From positions 620,001-684,000 of the forward strand of contig WJXW01000009.1 in assembly GCA_015832175.1 (NCBI GenBank): a stretch of DNA of 64,000 nt. The letters are read 5' to 3'. The position numbers were made by a program, and so were the translations under genes. Below the pieces are notes generated by a model, which searched no databases, had not been told where the DNA came from, and was given only the letters and a program-made list of their open reading frames with translations. Positions 1 to 12,703 of this stretch are shown piece by piece. Positions within the stretch are counted from its first letter, which is position 1, and each line of letters starts with the position of its first letter. This DNA is from Paraphaeosphaeria minitans (lineage: Eukaryota; Ascomycota; Dothideomycetes; Pleosporales; Didymosphaeriaceae).

Positions 1-844
1 TTAACACCTAGTTCTGGCACAAATAAACCCTTACTTAAGGTTACTTTCTTACTTATTTTAGTAAATAGGAGTTCTATATTTCTAACCCCTTTTGCTACTA
101 TAGAGCTATCAGAATTTCCCTATTTAATAGAGATATCTGTAGGTTCTAATGTAATAAATAACTCTTTTATATAACAAGTATGTATAGTTGCGCCAGAATC
201 TAGTATAAAGTCTATTTCTTTAGACTTATTTTTAGGTTTTTTAGTAGTAAGAACAGTCTCTATCTTTTTCTTTTAGAAGAGTATTATTACTACTTTCTTT
301 ATTAAACTTTCCCTTTCTAGCCTTATAGTTTTTAGGCTGTTTATTAGGGAATTTAACTAAGCAATTAGACTCTATATGTCCCTCTTTACTATAGTAGGAA
401 TAAAGGTCTTTTTTACTATTTCCTCTAGTAGATATAGACATTTCTATGTCTTTATCTTCTCTAGAGTTATTATTATTTACTCTAGGAAGTAGATTACTAT
501 TAGTAGAGCCTTTACCTATAGAACTTAGTCTCCTAGATTCGTCTAGGAGCTGGCTTACTATAGAATCTAAATCTAGGTCTTCTCTTTTTTTATTATTTAT
601 CCTAATAAATTAAGTAATAACTGCAATAATATACTTATAATCCCTACTATTTAGATTGTTTAGAAGTAGGGCTACTAGGAATTTTTTAGGAAGATTAATA
701 GACTTAGCCTCTAGGTTATTTACTAGCCTTTTAAAGCTATTAACATAGCTTTCTAGATTATTTTTATAGCTAGTTAAAGTAGTGTTAATAAGGTCCTTAC
801 TTAGTATAAATTTACCACTAAATCCCTTTAGCTTATAAAGTTGT
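1..844 (-). pseudogene. Ty1/Copia element H: gag C-terminus and start of protease (edge fragment)
   Basis: Reads leftward off the window edge. A CCHC zinc knuckle (C-X2-C-X4-H-X4-C) lies at 361-402; its His and last Cys are intact and the first two Cys read as Tyr, the expected RIP change of TGY to TAY. Downstream, at 186-200, is an aspartic protease motif LDSGAT typical of Copia polyproteins. The knuckle and protease are in different minus-strand frames, so a small indel lies between them. The longest stop-free run, 241-441, is only 66 codons. Upstream sequence to about 840 is presumably the gag capsid region but has many stops. The family was probably an RNA-binding gag fused to protease. 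The right side is cut by repeat G; pol continues beyond base 1. Domain identity is seen directly; completeness of the element is unknown. Confidence 0.8.
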
Positions 845-1036
845 TGTAATACGCTGGGGCTATGCCCTAGCCTTAAGAAGGATTTTAAGGAAAGAAACTA
901 CCCTAAAGAAGTAGACCTACTAAAGAAAATTCTTCTTATAAGTGTCACACCCCCCTATAGAGACTTAATATTTAGAATTTATTCTTTATATTTAGCACTT
1001 ATAGTTCTATTTACTCTTTAAGGCTAGCCTATAATA
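845..1036. repeat. Solo LTR-like repeat G, copy 1
   Basis: About 190 bp, nearly the same as 40209-40398. It starts TGTAATAC and ends CCTATAATA, compatible with TG...CA ends after RIP. The ends are partly inverted (CTAGCC against GGCTAG), and near the left end is the short palindromic stretch GGGCTATGCCC. The left flank is Copia H and the right flank is a Gypsy gag, so the two sides do not belong to one interrupted element and no target duplication is visible. It could be a solo LTR left by recombination, or a small DNA element with short inverted ends. Orientation and exact ends are uncertain by a few bases. Confidence 0.6.
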
Positions 1037-2281
1037 TTATATTCTAGATCTTCTAGAAAAGAGTTGTTTAAAGGAATAGAGAAACGTAATAGAGTCTAGA
1101 ATAATCCCCTAATAGATGCCTCTAACATCACTAAGTTAGTACAATAACTATAGAACCTAATTACTACTAGAGACAAAGACCACTTTACTATATAAATACT
1201 ATAATTTTAGAATAAAGAGCTGTGCGAGCTCTTTATATACTAATAGGCTTACGCTAGTACTACCTTAGGCCTATTTACCCCTACTATAGGGGGTAGATCT
1301 CTATTTACTAGCGTAGACTAGCTAATTCTATACTATAAACTACATCTAAACCTAACTAAGTTTAGGGGCTTAAAGGCCTAGTTTAGGGCCTAAAAGGTTA
1401 CAATAGACTATAAGCTCTAGACTAATAAGTAGTTTATTAGCTCCTCCTAAGAGGAATACGCACTAATATTGAACTGTCTAGATAATAGTCCTTAGGATAT
1501 AGTAGCGGCCTTCTACTAAGCTAGGGGGGTAGACAGCCAGTTTAACCTATAGACGTTTATATAGTATCTTACCTTTATGTATACTAATAAATACACCTAG
1601 TAAAAGGCTAAAGCACGCCTTAATATAATTTAGGTGGAACCTTAGAGAGAGTTTTTCTAACTTTTATATTTGCTTTAAATAAACCTTAGTAGAGGTAGGT
1701 AGTAGCTAGTATAGTAACGCTAAAAAACTATATAAGTTACGCTATATAATTTAGTATAACATCTATATAGTTGCTCTTAACTATAACATTCCTAAAGGGG
1801 ACTATAACGTGGCTGTTACTAGGTTTTTATAAATTATAGTAGACTTTAAAATAGAGGCCCTAGAAAATAAGCTTACTATTTAAGCTACCTTTTATAAGAG
1901 TAGCTAGCCCTCTTTTAAGGATAGTAATAGCAATGTCTATATAACTCCTATAGTAGTGTTAATTTTAATCTAGCCCTAAGCTAGCGGAGAGGCAGGTAAG
2001 TAGCGTCTAAACTAGATACCTAACTATATCTTTTAGTTATACTAGGACGTAGGTGTGTATACTTACTATAGTAAGCCTAACTATATAGCTAGAGCCTACT
2101 CTAATATAGTTTTACTCTAGGTAATTATAACCCAACTTTAGTATAGTAAGATAAGTAACTAGTTAGGAAAAGAGTAGCCCCTAGTCTAGCGCTAATGTAG
2201 GGGCTAAACGCAATAGTATTAATAGAGGTATAATTAGGGTAAGCTGCGATAGTTAAAGTGGCTAGGGCTAGAGTAGGTATA
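1037..2281 (+). pseudogene. Ty3/Gypsy-like gag remnant (family I)
   Basis: After reading RIP stops through, the frame around 1640-1850 gives a retrotransposon gag core, with the run WNLRESFSNFY followed by a KQTLVEVGSS-type segment. A CCHC zinc knuckle lies at 2058-2099 with all its Cys and His codons changed to Tyr (TAT/TAC). Between them is a Gln-rich linker. No protease or RT follows, because element A1a is inserted immediately after, at 2282. The left end abuts repeat G. The first 300 bp or so are AT-rich and I see no clear domain there. Gag identity rests on the capsid-like pattern plus knuckle; assignment to a named clade is not possible. Confidence 0.65.
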
Positions 2282-2664
2282 TGTTAAATCCAAGAGGGTA
2301 GCTAGTCCTAAAGGGTTAAGGTTAGTTCTTGGGCAGGAGTACTTACAGAAGGTAGAAGGTCTTATTAATATAATAGTATCTTGCGAAGTATAATAAGTTA
2401 ATAATTTAGTCTACTAGAATCTAAACAATAGATTAATAAATAGATTAAACACGAGTATAGAGGTCTATCTTTGCGTTTTTATATACTAAGGCTGCTCTAC
2501 TGCTTAGTGCCCCTAAGTAACTAAGTATATTACGTAACCTACTTAGCTGCTTAGGGCTCCTAAGCGGCTAAGCACATTATATAATCTAATCTAAGCCTCT
2601 TGGCATCTTATTATTACGTCTATAACCCTGTTGTCGCTTTATTATACCTTTATAAGCGCCTAAC
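2282..2664 (-). repeat. A1a 3' LTR, outer part
   Basis: Reverse complement of the A1 LTR: begins TGTTAAATCC (the complement of the U5 end GGATTTAACA) and runs through R to most of U3, stopping 27 bp short of the U3 terminus where B1 is inserted. It holds the two tandem copies of the roughly 48-bp U3 repeat built around CTTAGTTGCTTAG. The last 5 bp, CTAAC (2660-2664), are the target site duplicated by B1. Confidence 0.9.
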
Positions 2665-2880
2665 TGTAACAGGTAGATCACGATATTATTATAGTGTTGT
2701 GGTATCTAGCCCTAAGGCCTTATAGAGGGTCTGTGCGCTAAGTGAGTAAGCTGCGTAAAACCTACGCTGCGCGTTAACTTAACACAAGACAAGTATTATT
2801 CTATTAATATTACTAGAGTTATCCTTTTACTGTCCTTCCTAGTGTGAAGTAAGTACTATTGCCTATAACTAGACTTTATA
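2665..2880 (+). repeat. B1 5' LTR
   Basis: 216 bp, from TGTAACAGG to GACTTTATA; the last two bases are CA in the 3' LTR, so the end is a RIP-altered TG...CA. It matches 15640-15855 and, reversed, 52166-52381, all 216 bp. The primer-binding region starts at 2881. Confidence 0.92.
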
Positions 2881-4080
2881 TAATAATACTTTATCTATAA
2901 CAGTCTAAGAATAGCTCTTAGAGTTATAAAAGCTACTAGTAAAGGGCAGACTTTACCTAAAGCCCCTAAAGGTAGCAAAGACCCTCTTATCTAGTATATA
3001 GGAGGAGAGCTAGCAACACATAACTTAAGCCTACCTTTAACACTTAAGTAGCGCATTCTAGTTACTAAAAAAAAGCGTAATAAGCTTCGCGCTATATATT
3101 AACTTTATGCCTTAGAAAATAAAATCTCTTAACTTAAAAGTATAAGCTAAACCCCTAGTATAGTAGCTGCTACTAAGAATATTAAAATCCTATCTACTAA
3201 CATATATAAGTAGGACGCGCCTATAGTGTATATAGTAATATATATTAAGTGTACGCTTTAACCTAAAGACCCTACTAAATATAAAGGTAAGAACTTTAAA
3301 GAGCATTACAAATTCTTCTATTCCTATAAAGTATCCTTTTGCCTCTTACTATAAGAATTTGTGTAAGATAGAAATAAAGTTATCTAGGTAATATAGTACC
3401 TTATAGGTGACCTAAAAGAACTATAATATATACACTATAAGCGCACCTTTAAAGCTAAAGGAGAAATACCTATCTAGAAGTACTTTAAGTAGTATATACT
3501 TAACTTACTTTTAGACTTAGTAAATTATAGTCTAGAAGTAGCTACAGCGTATACTTAGGTAATATAGTAAAAAGACTAAACTATTTACTTCTTTATAACC
3601 TATCTTAATATCTTTAAAAAATTAACTTACACTTTACACTAAAGAGTAAAGAGTATAGCACCTTTTCTTTAAGCTTAAACCTAAGCTATAGAAGGCTATT
3701 ACTAACTACTATTAGGTACCTATAACTAGGGAAGACTTTATTACTTTAGGCTCTACGCTTAAGCGAAACTTACACCGCGCACCTATAACGTAGGAGTTAA
3801 CCCTATGTTATGTATTAAAGAAATCTAAGGATACTACGCTAAACTACTAAATATCTAAAGGCAATAGTAAGACCTAAGATAAGTAAAGTGTTACTTACTA
3901 TAAGTGCTATAAAACTAGCTACTATACTAATAAATACAGAGGTGGTAATCCTAACTAGATTTCTATATAAGTAAACTATGCGGGAAAAGGCTAAGCTTTA
4001 CTTATAACCTAGATATAGTAAGGCGCCTACTAATTTATATTTTACTAGGTATAAAGCGTATGTGTAGCGTAGCTATAAAT
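2881..4080 (+). pseudogene. B1 gag
   Basis: Degraded gag between the 5' LTR and the protease region. A CCHC zinc knuckle lies at 3896-3937: the second Cys (TGC, 3905-3907) survives and the other Cys and His codons read as Tyr. The capsid part, about 3230-3700, has the form of a gag core with many TAA/TAG. No start codon can be chosen with confidence because RIP turns ATG into ATA. The first 250 bp after the LTR are leader sequence with no visible domain. Confidence 0.75.
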
Positions 4081-6471
4081 ATAGGTCTAAAGAGGGAACT
4101 CTAAATAATTCTTAACCTATAGGCTAATATAGCCTAATTAGCTAAAATATTACTGTTAAAATAAATCTAAAGCCTATTAAAGGGACTAAGCTCCCTAAAC
4201 TAGGATAGATTAGGGCCTAAAGGCAAAGTACCTACACTGCCTATACGCTCTAGATGCGTATTATAGATAATATAGGGGTAGAGCGTAGGACAAAGACCAC
4301 TATTTATAATATTAATAAGGAAGGGATCCCTTTCTTACTTAGTAACCCCTTTTTATAAAAAGGTAATATCTACCTTAATTACAGCTTATAAATATAGCGC
4401 TAGGGCTACACTATAGCTTTAATTTAGCTTATTACTATAAGGGACTTTAAAGATAATATAGAGTATACTAGCTTAGATTTGTTTCTTTTAGGAGTCTTAT
4501 AGATAACTAGTATAAGCTTAGAGCACCTAGCGTGTATTATTAAAGTGCGCGCAGTGTAAGTACTATATATTCCTAATATATTACGCGAATATAGTAACGT
4601 ATTTAATAAAAAAGTAGCGTCTACCCTACTAAATTTTAAAGAGTCTAATTATGCTATCCCTATTATAGAGGGAAAGGAACCTCCTTATAGACTACTCTAT
4701 AATCTTTTAGAGCGGGAGCTTAAGGTACTTTAAGAGTATCTAAAAGATACCTTAAAAAAGGGATAAATTAGGCATAGCACTAGCCTAGCTAGAGTACTAA
4801 TTCTATTCGCCCCTAAGAAAGATAACACACTATAGTTTTATGTAAATTATTAAGGCCTTAACGCAATTACTATTAAGAATTATTACTTACTACCTATAGT
4901 TAGAGAGACGCTTAACTGCCTATTAGGCGTATACTATTATACAACCCTTAATCTTCGTAACGCCTACTATAGAATTTAGATCTAGGTAGGAGACAAGTAG
5001 AAAACTACATTTTAAACTCGCTACAGCCACTTTAAATACTTAGTAATACTATTTAGCTTAACTAATACCCCTACAAGCTTCTAGGCATATATTAATAAGG
5101 CACTAGCACTACACCTAGATTACATATATATTATATACCTAGATAATATACTTATCTATACCTATAATAAGGATTTTACGCTTTATTAGCGTACTATCTA
5201 CGCTGTGCTTAAATTACTATATAAGGCTAAACTTTTTATTAATTTAACTAAGTGTATATTTGCTTTAGGTAAAGTCTACTTCTTTAGTTTTATTATAACT
5301 ATGTAAGGAATCTGCGCTAATCCTACGTACATAGTAACTATTACAGAATAGCTGTAGCTAACTAGTATCTAAGAGCTCTAGTTATTTCTAGGCTTTATAA
5401 ACTTTTATAGGCGATTTATTAAGGCATATGCGTAAGAAACCGCTCCTCTCTTAGATCTACTTAAGAAGAACTAAGTGTTCTAATAGTTAGTAGAAGCTAA
5501 TAATACTTTTAAAATGCTTAAAACGCGCTTCTTAAGTGCGCCTATTCTACGCTACTTTAACCCTACGCTACTAATCTAATTAGAGACTAACGCATCTACT
5601 TTTGCAATATATAGTATCTTTTTATAGCTATTTAAGGACTAGAAATAGCACCTAGTTGCTTTTATATTAAGAAAACTTTAAGTAGTAGAGCTAAATTATA
5701 AAGTATATAACCTTAAGCTCTTTGCTATTATCTACTACTTTAAGTAATAGAGACATTATCTAGATAGCACGTAGTACACAATTTAAGTGCTAAGTAACTA
5801 TAATAACTTACGCGGCATATACGCTGTACAGAAGCTAAACCTATAATAAGGATAATAGGCGATATACCTAGTAGTTTTTAATTTTAAAGTAAAACACTGC
5901 CTAGGGAAAATAAACCTAGTAGATAGACTATTAAGAAGGGCAGATTACGTATAGGAGAACCTGTCGCTAACCTATTTATTACCTACCCTACAGAATAAAA
6001 TACTGTAAAGGACTAAGTATAGTAGAGTAAGTAGATCTATAAATAACCTAAGCTCATTAGGCGTATATAAGACGTATATTGCTAATATTTACAAAGCTAT
6101 AAGGGTTCCTACTACTAGTGCTATAGTGTGCACGCTATACGTACTACGCTTACTAGCTAGAGTATTAGTTAGTAGTAAACCTATAATAAAAGAGTCTAAC
6201 TTTATTACTAAAGTTTAGTAGTTTTAGTAAAGGGACACCTTTGCTATTAAGCATATTACTAGCTTAAAGCGTAAGAGAAGCACTTAAAGTAGTAGTAAGG
6301 CGTAAGTATAGCGCCTTAATAAAATAGAAGTCCTAAAGTATAATAGTAGATTATACATCCTAGATAAACTAGTAATTAGGCAAGAGATTTTGTTCTAGCA
6401 CTATAATACGCACATAGTAGGCTACTTTAGCGCACGTAGAACGCTTAAGGCTATTAAGAGGACCTACTATT
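4081..6471 (+). pseudogene. B1 pol, part 1: protease region, RT, RNase H, start of integrase
   Basis: The RT palm motif is at 5136-5147 and reads Y-L-D-N. The second catalytic Asp is now Asn, as expected when GATGAT becomes GATAAT. Upstream, around 5040-5100, is the Gypsy segment resembling FGLTNAPASFQ. The RNase H region follows (about 5580-5990), then the integrase zinc-binding start (about 6330-6466). The reading frame is cut at 6472 by A2a and resumes at 13140. The protease is expected around 4190-4400 but its motif is too altered to place. Not functional. Confidence 0.85.
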
Positions 6472-6902
6472 TATTAAATCCAAGAGGGTAGCTAGTCCTA
6501 AAGGGTTAAGGTTAGTTCTCAGGCAGGAGTACTTACAGAAGGTGGAAGGTCTTATTAATATAGTAGTATCTTGTAAAGTGTAACAAGTTAATAATTTAGT
6601 CTACTAGAATCTAAATAATAGATTAATAAATAGATTAAATACAAGTATAGAGAGTCCATCCTTACGTTCCTATATACTAAGCAAAGTCCGCTCTATAGGG
6701 AGCGCTCTATAGGGAGCGCTCTATAGAGAGTAGTTACGTGTGTTATACTCTGTTACAGAGCAATTAAGCGCTCTATAGAGAGTAGTCACATAACTCTTTT
6801 ATTTAAGGCGTAGCTAGCATTAAATCCCTGCTTAATCCTTACTACGCGTCTACTAGATATAAAACTAGCTTCCCGCTATTATGTAGATTCTAAATCCTAA
6901 TA
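6472..6902 (-). repeat. A2a 3' LTR
   Basis: 431 bp, same length as 12704-13134. The outer U5 end is lightly mutated while the inner U3 end reads CCTAATA in place of CCTAACA. U3 contains repeated palindromic units of the type GCTCTATAGAGAGC around 6688-6785, absent from A1 LTRs. The reverse complement of a purine tract (AGAGAGGGGATAA) adjoins it at 6903. Confidence 0.93.
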
Positions 6903-7012
6903 TTATCCCCTCTCTTTTATAGATTTGTCCTAAATTATATATTTAGACCTTAGCTATTGTTACGTAAGCTGTTCTACTAACCCTACTTACTATAAGTACG
7001 TCTGTTAGTATT

Positions 7013-7483
7013 ATGCCTAGCGACTCTACTATTTAAAAATATTAATTATATCGCAAGATCTAAGAAGCTAATATTATTATAGAGAACCTTTACATTAATT
7101 ATAGTTTTAAAGGTTCTATTTACTATATTATACTAGGTTTAGGTTTAAAGTGTTCTAAATATGTTCGCTTAGGTTATCTGTGTGTAAACATAAGTTAGTT
7201 ATCGCTAGATAAGACCTGTAAGGAGTACAAGAAGAAGGTTAAGGAGGATAAAAAGGCGTTATCTCTCCTAATAGTATAGTTATTACAAAATAAGAAAATA
7301 CTAGCTTAGGCTAAAGAGCGTACTTATAAGAAAATATTATATCTAGCTACAGAAATAACTATAGATAGTAAGGACATAAATGTAGATACTGTTAATTGTC
7401 CTACTACTGCAGCGACTATTAGTTACTTTATAGTAATGTAGTTAACGCTTAACATAGTAGACACTATAGCGTTAGTACTATAA
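7013..7483 (+). pseudogene. A2 antisense ORF: Cys-rich cluster plus basic/acidic coiled-coil-like tail
   Basis: A plus-strand frame of 157 codons, ATG 7013 to TAA 7481-7483, antisense to the A2a element and between pol and the 3' LTR. Its internal stops are all TAA or TAG. A Cys cluster at 7100-7183 has spacing C-X7-C-X8-C-X2-C-X6-C; three of the five Cys read as Tyr through RIP and the TGT codons at positions 47 and 57 are intact. It is followed by a Lys/Glu-rich stretch (KEYKKKVKEDKKAL) of probable coiled coil. The same 471-bp frame sits at 59552-60022 in A2b. Function is unknown; the Cys spacing resembles fungal zinc-cluster proteins, but the first C-X2-C pair is missing. I recall similar sequences among fungal hypothetical proteins, which needs a search. 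Confidence 0.7.
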
Positions 7484-10400
7484 TCCTCCTAGGTATGTTT
7501 GTGTTTCTAATAGAATTCCTTAATCTTTTACTAACAGTTTCTTAGATTATTTTTTAGTTCCTAGGTGTTTTCGCTATGTAGGTAACCTTTCTACTTAATA
7601 AGATACGTGTTATTATGCTAATTATATTCTAGGATTCTTTTAACCTTAAATTCATTTTCTTCCTTAGTCTAGTAGTAGAAGGTGGTTTTAACTAGTGTAT
7701 TAGGGTCTGCTAGTTCCAGTAGTAACACGTGGAATACTAGGTGTATCTTTATATCTAGCGGTAGTTCTAACTTATAGTTCACTAGTGATATTTGCTTAGA
7801 AATGTAAAATAGTCTAACTTTAATATAATCTAGTTTCTTATGTTTTCTCTTCTAAGTTTAAAGGTTCTTTGTAAGTAGATATACTTTATCCCCCTTCTTT
7901 AGCTAAGGTGCTATTTTTTATTTTTAATTTTAGTAAGAAATTAATTGCTATTAAACTTTTTTAAAGTTCTCTTAGAGTTGCTAGTGTATTTTCTCTATAT
8001 TTTTTACTATATCTATAGCTTCTTTTGCTTTAATTGTCGTAGGAAATTATTAGTTAAAGAGATGTAGGTGTCTTCTATAGTTTATATAGAATAGTGTATG
8101 TCCTAATACTGCTGATACTTTGTTATTATAGGCTAACTATACTATAGGTAGTAATAAAACCTAGTTATTCTTCTAACTATTGCAGTAGATGCGTAGGTAC
8201 GTTTCTATAGTTTAGTTCGTACGTTCTGTCTACCTATCTGTTTATAGATAGTAAGCTGTTAATAGTTTTCGTTTTGTTCTAAGTAGTGCTATAAGCGTTA
8301 TCTAATAATTTAATGTGAAGAGCTTATCTCTATTGCTAATAATTGTTTTTAGGATTCTATAGTCTCTAATTAGTTAGTCTAGAATAAGAAAAGCGAGTTC
8401 TTTTACTATTATTTTTTTAAGGTATAGAATAAGCTTAATATACTTAGTTAGTTAGTAAACTATTACTAGTATACTATTGTATTTAGTTCCTGTTATTAGA
8501 TCCTTAGAGTTTAGAATTCCTGTAAGAAAATCTATAGTAATATCTTCTTATAGTGCTGTTAGTATTCTAATTGCTTATATCTCTCTATATTTAAGATATG
8601 TGCTGTGTTTATTTCTTTAGCATTCTACACATTTGTAAATATAAGTTATTATAGCTTTCTTAATTCCTTTAAAGGTGTAATTCCTTTAGATAAGTTTTAT
8701 TATCTTTGTGATACCTAGGTGTCTGTACATAGGGTTATCGTGGTATTGTTAGATAATCTTAGTCTATAGATGTTCTAGAACTTCTTAGTTAATTACTAAA
8801 AGTTAATTTAGTTCTACTATTAGCTCTAGAGATCTATCTTTAGCTTTGCGAAGGATTATAGAGAAAGTTTTTACTTTTTCTCCTACTAGATTACTTTATT
8901 AGCTAAAAGCGTCTACTCTGCTATTTTCTTTTCTAGCTATATAGATAATTCTAAACTTGTACTGCCCTATAGTTTACAACTATCTTTATTATTATAGCGT
9001 AAGTTCTTTTGTTATTGTAAACCTTAGAAGGTTCTTATAATCTATATAGATTTCTAGCGTTAAGTAACTAAGCGCGTAGATCCTCTAGTGCTTTAAGGCT
9101 TTAATAATAGCGTAGAGTTCTTTATTATGTACGTTGTATTGTGTTTTAGCGTTATTAAATTTGTATAAGTAATAGGCAATTAGGTACTATTTACTATTAT
9201 ATTCTTATTTAGCGTAGGCGCCTAGCGTAAGATCGCTAGTGTCTATTTTAAAGCGCAGTGGTTTATCGCTTTTAAAATAAACAAGGATAAGTTCTATAAT
9301 ATATGCTATCTTAAGGAGTTAGAATAATATTTCACACTTATCTATCTATTTAAAGGGTACGTCCTTCTTTATAAGATTTATTAAAGGTATTATAACCTTT
9401 ACGTAATCTTAAATAAATTATTAGTTAAATCTACAGAATCCTAAGAATTCTTAGATGTTCTTAGCTATCTTTAGTATTAGCTAGTTCCTAATACATTTAA
9501 CTTTACTTAGTGCTATCTCAATTCCTTCTATAGTAATAATATATCCTAGGAATTTAAGTTATTTAACGTTAAACTTATATTTCTTAAGTTTAATACAAAG
9601 GCATACTTTGTCTAGTACTTCTAGTGCTATTTATATATACTTAGTGTGGTCTAATTCGTTTTTAGAAAAGACAAGGATATTATCTATATACGCGATAATA
9701 AATATGTCTAGATATTTATAGAGTACGTTGTTAATAAGTGCTATAAAAGCTGCTAGTGTATTTGTAAGTCTAAATAGCATAACCTTATACTTAAATAGTC
9801 TATAGCGTGATTAAAACGCTGTTTTCTATTCTTTACCTTTCTTAATTTATATAAGGTAGTAACCGTCTCTTAGATCTATTATTATAAATATCTTAGCTTA
9901 AGATAGTTAATCTTATAGCTTTGTAATATTTAGTAGTAGATATTAGTTTTTTATTATTATGTTGTTAAGTTGTTAGTAGTTGACGTATAGTCTATCTAAT
10001 CTATCCTTTTTCTTAATAAACATAAAAGGGCTTACTACTAGTAACTTTAATAGTTATATATATCCTTTCTTAAGATTTATCTTAATAAAATCTTATTCTT
10101 TAAGGAGTTCTTCTTCTATCTTACTATATAGTAGTCTAAAGGGTGGCGTCTTCTCTTCTTCTAGGTCTATTGTAAGATCCTAGGGTTAATGTTCTAGTAG
10201 GTTTACTTTTCCTTCCTTTTCTGTAAATATATGTGTCTATTTCCTGTACTCTCTTAGTAAGGTAAGGGGTGTGCTATTATCCTCCTTCTTGCGCTTCTTA
10301 ACCTAGTAGTTCCTACTAGCGTCTACTAAGGTGTGCTTCTGTTTTTTAACTATCTATTATAGTATTATATTATTAATAACTCCCTTATTTACTATTATTT

Positions 10401-10850
10401 TTAGTTAATGCGTAGGCTTTACTTATAATGTATAATTATAGTGTTTAAATAATATTTTCTTTGTACCCTAGTTAATTTGTAGGTTGTATATTGTTAACTA
10501 AGGTAATCCTAAGACTAACTTATACTTAGATCCTAGTAAGATATCTAAAGTAAGTTCCTCTCTATGTCCTTAGACTGTTATCGTGGTAGTAACCTCTTAG
10601 TATATTTAAGGTGTCTTAGGCATTAGAGATCTATTTGCAATATAAATAATATAGGGTACTTCTTTCTCTAATATTATAAGTCCTGCTTATCTTACTGTCT
10701 AATAAGATATAAAGTTCTCTTCTACTCCTAAGTCTATAAGAGCTTAAGCCTATATTCCTTTAAGCTGTACTAGTAGCTTAACTAATACTATACTTACTAT
10801 AGCATTTAATTTAATAAAGGTGTTTTCTTATCTAAGTTTAGGCCTAAAAA
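7484..10850 (-). pseudogene. A2a pol: protease, RT, RNase H, integrase, chromodomain
   Basis: Read right to left. The protease DSGA motif is at 10723-10734. RT Y-I-D-N is at 9679-9690 (the second catalytic Asp changed to Asn). RNase H follows (about 9240-9020), the integrase zinc-binding region near 8700-8580, the catalytic core about 8520-8230, and the integrase C-terminal GDKVYLL-type segment near 7880. The chromodomain is near the left end. The single Gypsy order RT-RNaseH-integrase is clear. Stops are nearly all TAA/TAG. The plus-strand open run at 9980-10183 inside it is a shadow frame. Confidence 0.85.
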
Positions 10851-12690
10851 AAACATCTATTTGTATAGGTTATAGTTAAGTTCTAGTGCCTAGTATGCGT
10901 TACTAAGCATCTACTTCTATTGTTATTCTTAAGTATATAGCTTATATAAATTGTCTTCTTCTTCTTCCTATAAGAATATTCTTCTATTTTTCCTCCCGCA
11001 GTCTTTACCGTTCCTATATACTAGTTAAATTAGTAGTTCTATTATTACTTCTTATATAGGGTAGTTTACAAAGCTGTCTAAATATTTAGCTATGTAGTAG
11101 TATTTACAGTCTTAGTTTAGACACGTATACTAGTATAGTTGTATATAGTCTCTATTAATAAGTATATTATAGCATTCGTTACCCTTTAGCGTAAGGTAAG
11201 GAAAGTATTTTACTTATTATTTATCCTAGAGGTGTTTATTATAAGCTGTAATAAGGTAGTCTGTCTATATCTATTTATAGCGCAGTTTCCTTCTAGGTTA
11301 TTTCTTATTCTCCTCTTTCTCTACCTTATATTATGCATATATTAGTTCTTCGTAATACATCCACATACAGAATTAGTGTATAGGATTTTAGTAGTCTAGG
11401 TAGTACTTTAGTACGTAGTCTAATTCCTTATTTTTATAGGTTCGCATCCCTTTTAGTGCTTAGTAGGGTTCTATGTAGTTCTAAACATTTAGTTTATACT
11501 TAGGTAACATAGGGTTGTCTTCTTTCTGCCTACTTTATAGGTAAGGAGTAGGAGATCTTAGTATCTCTTCTATGTTTTCTATATTATAATATACATTAGA
11601 GTCGTCTTCTAGGTCTTCGTATAATTGTAAGTTAGGTAAATCTAATTACTCACTTTACTCTAGTGTAACGTATTAGTAACTAAATAGCGTTATAATAACT
11701 TTTTATTCCTTATTAGGTTCTTAGTCCTTAATAGTTAGTACATTTAACTTAGTTTAATAGACCTTATTCTTTAATCTACAGTTCCTAGCTATATAGCATA
11801 GTTTGCTATATGTAAAGGATTTATAGGTCTTAGTTATTAGTTGTTAACTTCTATTAGAAACGCGTTTATTAGGCTGCTTAGGGCCTATTCTTTCTCCTTT
11901 TCCTTTACCTAAGTAGTTAAACTAGACATCTTCTATTAGTTTGTATTTCTAGTAGTTCCTTAGCTGTTACCTTTAGACAATTCTAATAGGGTTCTTATGA
12001 ACCACTTTTACTAGTTATTTAAAGCTTATTACCCTAGGATTTTAGTAAAGCTTCTGTTACAGTAAAAACCACTCTCTATTAATTCTAATAGTTGCTTTAT
12101 ATAGTTTTTTAAGGTTAGCGATTTGTGCACTACTACGTAAGAGTCCCTTATATAGTTTCTATTCAAGTCCTTATTTATACATGTCCTAAAGAGATTTATT
12201 ATCCTAGTTAAGTTACACAGCGTATCTGTAAAACTTAGCTATATACTTAGCTACTAATTATTTCTAAGTTATAGTCTAAATCTTTGTCTTTGTAATAGAG
12301 TCCTTATTAGTAATCCTAAAGAGTTATTTAAAGTATTTCTTAAAGTTGTTATAATTCTTAATAATGTTAACTGCATTAGTATACTTATTTACGTAATTAT
12401 TATTATTATTATTGTGGTCTATTCCTAGGTACTTTTTAAAGTAGAGATAAATCTATAATCCTGTATCTCCTTGCATATATATTGCTACGAAAATAACCTT
12501 CTTTTTATCTTTAAAGGGTTTATCTAAGTTAAAGAAGTAGAGGTCTAACTAGAGAATCTAGACGTTAGTTTAAGATCGTTTGCTAAAGTAGAGATTAGGT
12601 TTATACGCCTTACTACTATCCTTTATAGGAGTAATCTTAGCGGCACCTAAAGCTGTAGAAAAGGTAGGAGTTTATAAAGTACTTATATTA
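10851..12690 (-). pseudogene. A2a gag
   Basis: Matches the A1c gag (42720-44560). The N-terminal half encodes the capsid-like region with an Asn run (AT-rich trinucleotide run at about 12396-12415), and the zinc knuckle region lies near 11795-11850. Between knuckle and protease is a long acidic linker. The primer-binding side abuts the 5' LTR at 12704. Many RIP stops; no intact protein. Confidence 0.8.
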
Positions 12691-12703
12691 AGGGTGTTTA
12701 AGA

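Noticed and set aside
9980..10183. Plus-strand open run of 67 codons
   Set aside because: Lies antisense within the A2a protease-RT region; the minus strand there has clear pol motifs, so it is a shadow frame.
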